Shown here one piece after another: positions 1-5,052 of a DNA stretch of 5,052 nt. The notes below the pieces were generated by a model that worked only from the letters and a program-made list of their open reading frames with translations, searched no databases and had not been told where the DNA came from. A program made the translations under genes and the position numbers. How positions within the stretch are numbered: position 1 is the stretch's first letter; every line of letters begins with the position of its first letter. Location of the stretch: the NCBI GenBank assembly GCA_025350985.1, contig JANXWU010000480.1, positions 1 through 5,052 on the forward strand, given 5' to 3'. This DNA is from Spartobacteria bacterium (lineage in GTDB: Bacteria; Verrucomicrobiota; Verrucomicrobiia; Chthoniobacterales; Chthoniobacteraceae).

Positions 1-185
1 TCCCGCTCGAGGGCGCGTCGGATCACGGCGTGAGCGAGGCGCTCTATCTGCGCGACCCGGATGAGAATGGCGTGGAGCTGTATTGGGATCGGCCGATGGA
101 AGCCTGGCCGCGCACGCCCGACGGCGAGCTGGCAATGTTCACCAAGCCGCTCGATTTGCCGTCATTGCTCGCGTCTGCACGATGA
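1..185 (+). CDS. VOC-superfamily protein, catechol 2,3-dioxygenase / glyoxalase-like, C-terminal end (partial)
   Basis: Only the last 60 codons are visible; the reading frame enters from the left edge (first full codon at 3) and stops with TGA at 183-185. The visible end carries DHGVSEALYLRDPDENGVEL followed by YWDRP and ends in a DGELAMFTKPLDLPSLL-type tail. This is the typical C-terminus of the CatE-like (catechol 2,3-dioxygenase-like) group of the vicinal oxygen chelate superfamily. The Glu in GVELYW lies where VOC enzymes usually carry a metal-ligand glutamate. Members are cytosolic metalloenzymes, but the substrate of many annotated homologues is unproven, so catechol cleavage is only a possibility. 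The gene runs tail to tail into the minus-strand kinase with 11 bp between the stop codons, and no hairpin terminator is visible there. Family assignment is good; the exact reaction cannot be told from this fragment. Confidence 0.85.
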   Translation, partial: PLEGASDHGVSEALYLRDPDENGVELYWDRPMEAWPRTPDGELAMFTKPLDLPSLLASAR

Positions 186-196
186 CCTAACAAGCC

Positions 197-1306
197 TCAG
201 CGATACCGCTCCACGATTTTCCGCATCGCCTCTTCCTGCTCCTCGATGCTTTCGACCAGCCGCATTTGGGTGCGCGCGCGGTCGAGGTTTTGGCCGGGCC
301 GGTGGATTTTGAAATACACGTCGCCCTGCAAGTAATCGGCGAGGAATCGCGCTCCGATTTCAAACGTGATCAGCTTGCCGGAAAACGCGAGATGCGCCTT
401 CTCCGCCTCGTTGAGAAAACCGCCCGTGCTCTCGAGATAACCGCTCACCAGCGCCTCGAACATGGGCATCTGCATCCACACCTTCGACAAATCGCGCTCG
501 TCCTCCAGCGCGGGGCTCGTCGCCGTCCGCACCATGTCGCCGAAATCGTAGAGCGCGAGTCCCGGCATCACCGTGTCGAGATCGATCACGCAAATCGCCT
601 CGCCGCTCGTCTCGTCGAAGAGCACGTTGTTGAGTTTTGTGTCGTTGTGCGTCACGCGCTCGGGGATTTCGCCGCGGGCGAGCAGGTCGAGCAGCACGTC
701 CGCGAGTGGTTCGCGCCGTTGGAAAAAATCGATCTCCGCGCGCACCGACGCCGCTCGTCCCGCGCGGTCTTCCGCGACTGCCTTCTGCAGCGCATCGAAG
801 CGATGGCGGGTGTTGTGAAAGCCGGGAATCGTCTCGTGAAGCCGCTCGCCGGGGAGGTCGGTCAATTGTTTCTGGAAGTGGCCAAACGCGCGCGCGGCGT
901 CGCGTGCCTGGCGTGGCGATTCGATGGCGTCGTGACTGCGCGTGTTTTCAATGAAGACAAATGCCCGCCAAAAATTCCCCGAGTCGTCGCGATGAAAAGG
1001 CTGGTTTCCGCGCGTCGGGATCACCGTCAGCACGCGCCGCGAAACTTCACCACATCCCTCCGCGTGCAGTCGCGCCGACGAGTGCCGGGTCACGCGCTCG
1101 ATGTTGTCCATCATGCCGGGCACGTTTTTGAAGATGTCATGATTCACCCGCTGCAGGACGTGGCGCACGCGCGCTCCGCCCTGCGCGCAGGTGGCGAGGT
1201 AGGTGTCGTTGATGTGCCCGCGCGAAATGGGACTCGCGTTCAGAAAGTCGCCGAGCAGCGGAAAGTGCGACGCGACACTTTTTACGTCGTGCGTCGGTGG
1301 AGTCAT
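197..1306 (-). CDS. APH-fold phosphotransferase, N-acetylhexosamine 1-kinase (NahK)-like
   Basis: The protein has 369 aa when started at the ATG at 1306-1304, which overlaps the TGA of the upstream nucleotidyltransferase gene in an ATGA tetranucleotide. The frame stays open to a start at 1411, but that would add 35 unconvincing residues lying over the neighbour's coding sequence. Seen: GHINDTYLA near residues 30-38 (nucleotide-binding loop region typical of NahK-like kinases), VLQRVNHDIFKNVPGMMDNI near 50-69, the catalytic-loop signature THNDTKLNN at 219-227 with presumed catalytic Asp222, and the metal-binding IDLDT at 241-245 followed by LYDFGDMVR. This is the aminoglycoside-phosphotransferase fold, and the spacing matches the NahK group, which phosphorylates C1 of GlcNAc/GalNAc using ATP. 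It is cytosolic, with no signal peptide or membrane segment. Pairing with a nucleotidyltransferase supports a sugar 1-kinase role. The true substrate is inferred; a different hexose or hexosamine is possible, and antibiotic resistance is unlikely. Confidence 0.85.
   Translation of the reverse strand: MTPPTHDVKSVASHFPLLGDFLNASPISRGHINDTYLATCAQGGARVRHVLQRVNHDIFKNVPGMMDNIERVTRHSSARLHAEGCGEVSRRVLTVIPTRGNQPFHRDDSGNFWRAFVFIENTRSHDAIESPRQARDAARAFGHFQKQLTDLPGERLHETIPGFHNTRHRFDALQKAVAEDRAGRAASVRAEIDFFQRREPLADVLLDLLARGEIPERVTHNDTKLNNVLFDETSGEAICVIDLDTVMPGLALYDFGDMVRTATSPALEDERDLSKVWMQMPMFEALVSGYLESTGGFLNEAEKAHLAFSGKLITFEIGARFLADYLQGDVYFKIHRPGQNLDRARTQMRLVESIEEQEEAMRKIVERYR
1303..1306 (-). other. ATGA stop/start overlap coupling nucleotidyltransferase and kinase
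   Basis: On the minus strand the bases 1306-1303 read ATGA: ATG (1306-1304) starts the kinase and TGA (1305-1303) stops the nucleotidyltransferase. No Shine-Dalgarno motif precedes this ATG, so re-initiation by ribosomes finishing the upstream gene is the likely route. The overlap is what decides the kinase start. Confidence 0.8.
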
Positions 1307-2211
1307 GCGCGCACGGCCCAGAGTTCCTGCGGATAAACACCACCGCTCACCAGTTCCGCCAGCGCCGCGGTCACGCGCGGTTTGTCCTCGCGATAAGTCA
1401 CGCCAAACCAACTTGCGGTCGTCGGCAGGACGCGCACGACCGCCTCGCCGCTCGCGATCATGGTCGCGACCACGCTGGGGATGTAGAACTCCGCTTTGGG
1501 GTCGTCCGACTTTTCGCGAAGAAAATCAGCGAACTGCTTTTCAAGCGCGGGAAAAATCGACGGGGTGAATCCCCAGCAGTTGAGTGAAACCATTTCATCG
1601 CCGGTGAAGTGCCGGCTGCTTCCGTCCGGCTTCGTGAGCCGTGGCCCAGTCGGATGATTCTCGATGCCGACGCATTCTTCGACTTTTTCCAAACGACCGT
1701 CCGCACCGAGAAGGCAAACGCCGCGCGCGACGGAGCCGTGTTCGCTGAGCGTGTTGCCGAGCCGATAACCGACCATCGCATACGACGAACCCGAGGCGTT
1801 CGTCAGAAAACCCGCGAGCTTTTCGTAAGCGTCGAGGCCGTAAAAATCGTCGGCATTGATCGCGGCAAACGGCTCCTTGATCGCCTCGGAGGCGCACCAA
1901 ATGGCGTGGCCGGTGCCCCAGGGTTTTTCGCGGCTGGCGGGTACGTTGAAGCCGGGCGGGAGCTGGTCGAGCTTTTGAAAAACGTAATCGACCTCGATCT
2001 TGCCCGCGTATTTGTTTCCGATTTTTTCCCGAAACAACCCGGCAAATTCTTCGCGAATCACAAACACGACTTTGTGAAATCCGGCGCGTAACGCGTCGAA
2101 CACGGAGTAATCGAGAATGGTCTCGCCGGACGGTCCGACTCCATCAAGTTGCTTGAGCCCGCCGTAACGGCTGCCCATTCCAGCGGCGAGAACGAGGAGG
2201 GTGGGTGACAT
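1303..2211 (-). CDS. Sugar-phosphate nucleotidyltransferase (NTP_transferase family)
   Basis: This 302-aa cytosolic protein begins with LLVLAAGMGSRYGGLKQ (residues 5-21), the G-x-G-x-R...K nucleotide-binding signature of the NTP_transferase (RmlA/GlmU/GalU-like) fold. Further marks are PWGTGHAIWCA near 97-107, the metal-binding INADDFYG at 118-125, DEMVSLNCWGF at 205-215 and WFGVTYREDKPRV at 268-280. Family enzymes transfer a nucleotidyl group from an NTP to a sugar 1-phosphate, giving an NDP-sugar and pyrophosphate. It is the first gene of a minus-strand operon; its stop overlaps the start of the NahK-like kinase by 4 bases, implying translational coupling. The kinase would supply the sugar 1-phosphate and this enzyme would activate it. 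The first 302-residue frame starts at an ATG placed right before the conserved beta strand, so the start is likely correct, though no Shine-Dalgarno motif precedes it. The nucleotide (UTP, dTTP or GTP) and the sugar cannot be read from sequence. It is not a standard GalU, RmlA or GlmU by its motifs. Confidence 0.87.
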   Translation of the reverse strand: MSPTLLVLAAGMGSRYGGLKQLDGVGPSGETILDYSVFDALRAGFHKVVFVIREEFAGLFREKIGNKYAGKIEVDYVFQKLDQLPPGFNVPASREKPWGTGHAIWCASEAIKEPFAAINADDFYGLDAYEKLAGFLTNASGSSYAMVGYRLGNTLSEHGSVARGVCLLGADGRLEKVEECVGIENHPTGPRLTKPDGSSRHFTGDEMVSLNCWGFTPSIFPALEKQFADFLREKSDDPKAEFYIPSVVATMIASGEAVVRVLPTTASWFGVTYREDKPRVTAALAELVSGGVYPQELWAVRA

Positions 2212-2352
2212 GAGGCGGGAAAGTTATCGGGCGGCACGCGGGGAGGCCAGCTTCCAAAATGGGACGCGCGCTTCCCGGCCACCTCCTCGCCGACGCGCCG
2301 TTAGTTTAGCCTTTTCATCCAGCGGAAATTTCGTTTTGTCTTGCCATCGCTC
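2212..2352. promoter_or_regulatory. Divergent intergenic region between the sugar-activation operon and pyrH
   Basis: These 141 bp separate the start codons of two genes transcribed in opposite directions, so promoters for both are expected here. The half nearest the nucleotidyltransferase is GC-rich, while about 2301-2345 is clearly richer in A and T (ttagtttagcc, ggaaatttcgttttgtc). I find no good match to TTGACA-17-TATAAT on either strand; the best minus-strand -10-like hexamer is TAAACT (complement of 2303-2308) without a matching -35. No convincing inverted repeat or riboswitch-like structure is seen. The promoter role is inferred from gene arrangement alone. Confidence 0.4.
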
Positions 2353-3081
2353 ATGCCAAAAAAATCTCCGCATTATAAAAGGATCGTCCTCAAACTCAGC
2401 GGGGAAGCGTTGCGGGAAGGCGGCAGCGCCGACCCTATCTCGCCGACGATCGTCGCGGATATTGTCCGGCAGATCAAAGAGGTCCACGCACTCGGCGTGC
2501 AAATTGCCATCGTCATCGGCGGCGGCAATATCTGGCGCGGACTCGCCGCGAGCCACCGCGGGATGGAGCGGACGACTGCGGATTACATGGGCATGCTGGC
2601 GACGGTGATCAATGGGCTCGCGCTGCAGAGTCAGCTCGAAGAACTCGGCGTCCATACGCGCGTGCAGTCGGCGATTGAGATGCAGGAAGTCGCCGAGCCG
2701 TTCATTCAACGGCGCGCGGAGCGGCATTTGGAAAAAGGCCGCGTCGTGATTTTTGCGGCCGGCACGGGCAGCCCGTTTTTTTCCACCGACACGGCTGCCG
2801 CGCTGCGCGCCAACGAGATTGGCGCGGACGTGATTTTGAAGGCGACCAAAGTGGACGGCGTGTACGACAGCGACCCAAACAAGAATGCGAAGGCCAAAAA
2901 ATTCGCGACGCTGACCTTTCACGACGCGCTCACGCGCCGCCTCGAAGTCATGGACTCGACCGCGTTCAGCCTGTGCATGGACAACAAGATTCCGATTCTA
3001 GTTTTCGACATGCGGCAGAGTGGCAACATCAAGCGGGCCGTGCTCGGCGAGCGCGTGGGCACGCTCGTGACTGCGGAGTGA
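2353..3081 (+). CDS. pyrH: UMP kinase
   Basis: The 242-aa protein is a bacterial-type UMP kinase of the amino-acid-kinase fold, which phosphorylates UMP to UDP with ATP in cytosolic pyrimidine nucleotide synthesis. Visible motifs: [12 protein letters not shown] (9-20, phosphate-binding strand), IGGGNIWRG (55-63), [19 protein letters not shown] (73-91, UMP-binding region), [20 protein letters not shown] (137-156) and [14 protein letters not shown] (162-175, ATP-binding side). Length and motif order match the family (about 240 aa) with no missing key block. I chose the ATG at 2353 over the in-frame TTG at 2341 because the family begins within a few residues of the [10 protein letters not shown] strand. 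No Shine-Dalgarno motif precedes either. It is the first gene of the + strand run and is followed after 43 bp by frr, the usual neighbour. Bacterial UMP kinases are hexamers regulated by GTP and UTP; nothing in this sequence argues against that. Confidence 0.97.
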   Translation: MPKKSPHYKRIVLKLSGEALREGGSADPISPTIVADIVRQIKEVHALGVQIAIVIGGGNIWRGLAASHRGMERTTADYMGMLATVINGLALQSQLEELGVHTRVQSAIEMQEVAEPFIQRRAERHLEKGRVVIFAAGTGSPFFSTDTAAALRANEIGADVILKATKVDGVYDSDPNKNAKAKKFATLTFHDALTRRLEVMDSTAFSLCMDNKIPILVFDMRQSGNIKRAVLGERVGTLVTAE

Positions 3082-3124
3082 TTTCGGTTGCCAGCGCGGC
3101 GCGTAAATCGAGAATGCACGTCCG

Positions 3125-3685
3125 ATGAGCCCCGAAGAAATTTTGTTTGAAGCGGAAGCCGGGATGGAAAAATGCGTGGAGTACATGAGCCATGAATTCT
3201 CCGCCGTGCGCACCGGAAAGGCGTCGCCGGCACTGGTCGAAAACATCGACGTGGAGGCGTACGGCTCCAGCATGAAACTAAAGCAACTCGCGTTGATCAC
3301 CGCGCCGGAACCGCGCCTGCTGGTCATTCAGCCGTTCGACGCGACGACCGTGCGGGCCATTGAAAAGGCGATCAACGAATCGAAGATCGGAATCTCACCG
3401 GCGGTGGACGGAAAGATCATGCGCCTGCGCATTCCCGAACTGTCCGAGGAGCGGCGGAAGGACTTGATGAAGACGATCAAAGGCATGGCCGAGGATGCGC
3501 GCGTCCGCGTGCGCCAGAGCCGGCGCGAGGCGATGGAGATGTCGAAAAAAACGGAGAAAGCCGGCGGGATGACCGAGGATGATTTGAAGGACATCGAAAA
3601 GGATGTGCAAAATCTCACCGACAAGTTTGTGAAGAAAATCGATGAAGGCGTGGCGAAGAAGGAAGCCGAAATCATGACGGTTTGA
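3125..3685 (+). CDS. frr: Ribosome recycling factor
   Basis: At 186 aa this matches the family length (185 aa in E. coli). Together with EF-G the factor splits post-termination ribosomes in the cytosol. Domain I is a three-helix bundle formed by about residues 1-30 and 105-186; domain II is the inserted beta/alpha/beta domain of about 31-104. Conserved features seen are HEFSAVRTGKASPALVENI (23-41), ITAPEPRLLVIQPFD (58-72), IPELSEERRKDLMKTIKGMA (103-122), the basic RVRVRQSRREAM stretch (126-137) holding the arginines that contact 23S rRNA, and the C-terminal DVQNLTDKFVKKIDE...KEAEIM. The start at 3125 gives the expected N-terminus. The gene lies 43 bp downstream of pyrH and 4 bp upstream of the exported thioredoxin-like gene, consistent with one transcript. 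The product is certain on motif grounds. Confidence 0.97.
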   Translation: MSPEEILFEAEAGMEKCVEYMSHEFSAVRTGKASPALVENIDVEAYGSSMKLKQLALITAPEPRLLVIQPFDATTVRAIEKAINESKIGISPAVDGKIMRLRIPELSEERRKDLMKTIKGMAEDARVRVRQSRREAMEMSKKTEKAGGMTEDDLKDIEKDVQNLTDKFVKKIDEGVAKKEAEIMTV

Positions 3686-3689
3686 TGCG

Positions 3690-4154
3690 ATGAAAATTCT
3701 GCTCGTCTTCATTCTGCTCGCGACTTTGGGTGCGTCGGCTGGTGCGGCTGTTGTCCGCCCGTCGCCAGATTTTTCGTGGCAGGGCGTGGGCGGACGGCTT
3801 TCCAAAATGCGGGGACAGCCGGTGGTGCTCGTGATTGCAAAATCCTCGGACAGCCGCGCGTTCAAAAAACAGGCGAAGCTGCTGCGCGAGTTTTACCAGC
3901 AATTTGCGGCGAAGCAGGTGCTCTTCGTGGCGGCGTTCCAAGAAGCCGCGCCGCGCATCCCATCGGACATTCCTTGGATCGTCGCCGACAACGGTGCCAG
4001 GATCGCGTCGGATTACGGCTTCAAGGATTTCGCCATCGTGGTCATCGGCCGGGATGGAAACATCGACCTGCAGACGACAAAAATCACTCCCGGCGAACGG
4101 GTGCGGGCGGTGCTGGTGAGCGCATTTCCCGTGCAGGCGGCGGAGCGGAAGTAA
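3690..4154 (+). CDS. Exported thioredoxin-like/DUF4174-like small protein lacking cysteines
   Basis: This 154-aa protein starts with a clear Sec signal peptide: Lys2, a hydrophobic core at about 3-14 (ILLVFILLATLG) and ASA/AGA cleavage motifs at 15-19. The mature part follows the layout of a thioredoxin-like fold: PDFSWQGVGGRLSKMRGQPV (26-45) resembles the entry of AhpC/TSA-type proteins; VVLVIAKSSDSRAFKKQAKL (45-64) is strand plus active-site helix; QVLFVAAF (76-83) is the next strand; and FAIVVIGRDGNIDL (114-127) is the strand-turn-strand after where the cis-proline normally sits. There is no cysteine anywhere; SSDS stands where CxxC or the peroxidatic Cys would be, and the usual cis-Pro is not seen. 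Redox catalysis is therefore unlikely, and a binding or structural role in the periplasm is more plausible. It starts 4 bp after frr and is probably in the same operon. The fold call is inferred from patterns and moderate; no specific function is claimed. Confidence 0.7.
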   Translation: MKILLVFILLATLGASAGAAVVRPSPDFSWQGVGGRLSKMRGQPVVLVIAKSSDSRAFKKQAKLLREFYQQFAAKQVLFVAAFQEAAPRIPSDIPWIVADNGARIASDYGFKDFAIVVIGRDGNIDLQTTKITPGERVRAVLVSAFPVQAAERK

Positions 4155-4260
4155 GCTTAGGCGCTGTGGTTTCGCAGATTTCGGTTTGCGCAAAAATCGG
4201 ATTCTGCCATTAATTCCGGCTCTCGATTTTTCGAGTGAACCGACGAACCAAACTGGCTTC
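4155..4260 (+). promoter_or_regulatory. Intergenic gap upstream of the PUR-family gene, possible promoter
   Basis: After a tightly packed pyrH-frr-exported-protein run this 106-bp gap is the longest on the + strand side, so a separate promoter for the PUR/ppdK pair is possible. The only hexamer pair with correct 17-bp spacing is TTGCGC (4186-4191) and ATTAAT (4209-4214), which matches the consensus at just 3 and 4 of 6 places. Short palindromes (tttgcgcaaa, cgatttttcg) are present but none forms a convincing terminator with a long stem and T-run. Confidence 0.2.
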
Positions 4261-4488
4261 ATGGACAACATCATCGCGACGCGGGAAGTGCAGGTCGAAC
4301 GCAAGAATTTCTCGATTCAGTTCCGAGAGAATGAACGCGGGCGGTTTCTGCGCATCATCGAGGAAGCGCACGGACGCCGGAACACGGTGATCGTGCCGAG
4401 CTCCGGTCTCGACGATTTTTTCGCCGCGATGCAAGTCGTGCTGGAAGCGGCGGCCGCCTCCGCTCCGCCCGCCGCGCCGGCTGTCTGA
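4261..4488 (+). CDS. Small PUR-domain (Pur-alpha-like) single-stranded nucleic-acid-binding protein
   Basis: The 75-aa product holds one PUR repeat: ATREVQVERKNFSIQFREN (6-24) gives the first beta strands, ENERGRFLRIIEEA (23-36) is the hallmark RGRFL.I motif of Pur-alpha-type proteins, RRNTVIVPSSGLDDF (39-53) forms the last strand and turn, and FFAAMQVVLEA (53-63) the terminal helix. PUR proteins bind single-stranded DNA or RNA as pairs of repeats; a one-repeat bacterial protein would act as a dimer, as described for the Borrelia homologue BpuR. An Ala/Pro-rich tail (62-75) follows. The frame is open further upstream to a TTG at 4186, but the added 25 residues have no PUR character, so I take the ATG at 4261. 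No Shine-Dalgarno motif precedes it. It lies 36 bp upstream of ppdK and may be cotranscribed. A role in regulating RNA or DNA is known for the family; the target here is unknown. DUF3276/PC4-like domains are less fitting alternatives. Confidence 0.8.
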   Translation: MDNIIATREVQVERKNFSIQFRENERGRFLRIIEEAHGRRNTVIVPSSGLDDFFAAMQVVLEAAAASAPPAAPAV

Positions 4489-4524
4489 ACGCGCCCTTTT
4501 TACCAATCCACCCGCAATTTTAAC

Positions 4525-5052
4525 ATGCCCACCAAAAGCAAAAAAACCACCGCAACGAAGCACGCCGGGAGCGGCGCCAAATCCAAAACCAAGTCCACGA
4601 AGTACGTTTATACCTGGGGCAATAACAAAGCCGACGGCAACGGCTCGATGAAGGCGCTGCTCGGCGGCAAAGGCGCGAACCTCGCGGAGATGACGCGCAT
4701 CGGTCTGCCGGTGCCCCCCGGCTACACGATTTCGACCGAAGTCTGCACTTACTTTTACGCGAACAAGCGGACGTATCCGACGTCGCTCCAAGCGGAAGTC
4801 GAAGCGGGTGTCGCGAACATGGAAAAGATCATGGGCACGAAGTTTGGCGACACGACAAAGATGCCGCTGCTCGTGGCGGTGCGCTCGGGTGCGCGCGATT
4901 CCATGCCGGGGATGATGGACACGATTTTGAACCTCGGCCTCAACGACGACACGGTGAAATCGCTGGTGGCCGCGACGAAAAACGAGCGGTTCGCCTGGGA
5001 TTGCTACCGCCGTTTTATCCAGATGTATGGCGACGTGGTCATGGGTGTGCAG
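4525..5052 (+). CDS. ppdK: Pyruvate, phosphate dikinase, N-terminal part (partial, runs off the right edge)
   Basis: The first 176 codons are present and the frame is still open at 5052. The enzyme interconverts ATP + pyruvate + Pi and AMP + PEP + PPi through a swivelling phosphohistidine domain; only the start of the ATP-grasp nucleotide-binding domain is in the window. Seen: KYVYTWG (26-32), the dikinase entry; [20 protein letters not shown] (41-60), with Lys49 matching the ATP-binding Lys22 of the Clostridium symbiosum enzyme; [14 protein letters not shown] (61-74); and [20 protein letters not shown] (115-134), with Arg120 matching Arg92 there. [10 protein letters not shown] is diagnostic for PPDK rather than PEP synthase. 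Upstream of residue 26 is a Lys/Thr/Ser/Ala-rich tail with eight lysines and no acidic residue, absent from the C. symbiosum enzyme. There is also a roughly 4-residue insertion (near NNKADGNG). The ATG at 4525 is the first in frame and has no Shine-Dalgarno motif, so a later start cannot be excluded, although the next Met (42) is too far in. Confidence 0.95.
   Translation, partial: MPTKSKKTTATKHAGSGAKSKTKSTKYVYTWGNNKADGNGSMKALLGGKGANLAEMTRIGLPVPPGYTISTEVCTYFYANKRTYPTSLQAEVEAGVANMEKIMGTKFGDTTKMPLLVAVRSGARDSMPGMMDTILNLGLNDDTVKSLVAATKNERFAWDCYRRFIQMYGDVVMGVQ

Noticed and set aside
186..196. Possible bidirectional terminator between the convergent VOC and kinase genes
   Set aside because: Only 11 bp separate the stops and no stem-loop with a T-run is visible in or around them.
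266..1336. A 356-codon open frame on the + strand opposite the kinase gene
   Set aside because: It lies antisense to a gene with clear APH-kinase motifs. Its translation is Arg/Val/His-rich with no recognisable domain, as expected for the complementary frame of GC-rich coding DNA.
1307..1411. A 35-residue N-terminal extension of the kinase
   Set aside because: It would overlap the nucleotidyltransferase coding sequence by over 100 bases, its residues look like out-of-frame GC-rich translation, and the ATGA overlap at 1303-1306 offers a much better start.
2058..2282. A minus-strand frame starting at GTG 2282 beside a GAGGAGG run, overlapping the nucleotidyltransferase start
   Set aside because: The purine run abuts the GTG too closely to serve as a ribosome binding site, and the frame differs from the nucleotidyltransferase frame, with a Ser/Pro-rich, motif-free product.
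2224..2922. A 232-codon minus-strand frame opposite pyrH
   Set aside because: It is antisense to unmistakable UMP kinase, and the Arg/His-rich translation shows no family motif; GC-rich shadow.
4186..4260. TTG-initiated 25-residue extension of the PUR protein
   Set aside because: The extension has no PUR-like pattern, and the ATG at 4261 gives a protein that starts just before the first PUR strand.
4210..4791. A 193-codon minus-strand frame opposite the PUR gene and the ppdK start
   Set aside because: It spans two well-supported + strand genes antisense, with low-complexity Gly/Arg content and no motif.

Overview
The window is a GC-rich (roughly 60 % by eye), densely coded bacterial chromosome segment. 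It holds six whole or near-whole genes plus one gene cut off at each edge. Coding style, lack of Shine-Dalgarno motifs, a small PUR-family protein and a pyruvate phosphate dikinase together suggest a member of the Verrucomicrobiota (Opitutus-like) or a relative. This is an inference from gene content; no rRNA or other taxonomic marker is present.

Left part (1-2211): the 3' end of a VOC-superfamily (catechol 2,3-dioxygenase / glyoxalase-like) gene on the + strand meets, tail to tail with an 11-bp gap, a two-gene minus-strand operon. The operon is read from 2211 down to 197. It encodes a sugar-nucleotide-type nucleotidyltransferase followed, through a 4-base ATGA overlap, by an APH-fold kinase resembling N-acetylhexosamine 1-kinase (NahK). 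A sugar 1-kinase coupled to a nucleotidyltransferase is what is expected for salvage of a free sugar into an NDP-sugar.

Middle (2212-2352): a 141-bp divergent intergenic region, with an A/T-richer patch next to the + strand gene. It must supply transcription starts in both directions, although no consensus promoter is obvious.

Right part (2353-5052): a + strand run of pyrH (UMP kinase), frr (ribosome recycling factor), a small exported thioredoxin-like protein without any cysteine, a 75-aa PUR-domain nucleic-acid-binding protein, and the first 176 codons of pyruvate phosphate dikinase (ppdK). pyrH-frr is the conserved translation/nucleotide pair. The exported protein sits 4 bp behind frr and is probably cotranscribed. 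A 106-bp gap then separates the PUR/ppdK pair, which may form its own unit.

This is mainly housekeeping and sugar-metabolism DNA. I see no mobile element, CRISPR array, RNA gene or defence system. The points most worth a second look are the kinase/nucleotidyltransferase couple, the cysteine-free thioredoxin-like protein, the mini PUR protein beside ppdK, and the absence of Shine-Dalgarno sequences at every visible start.
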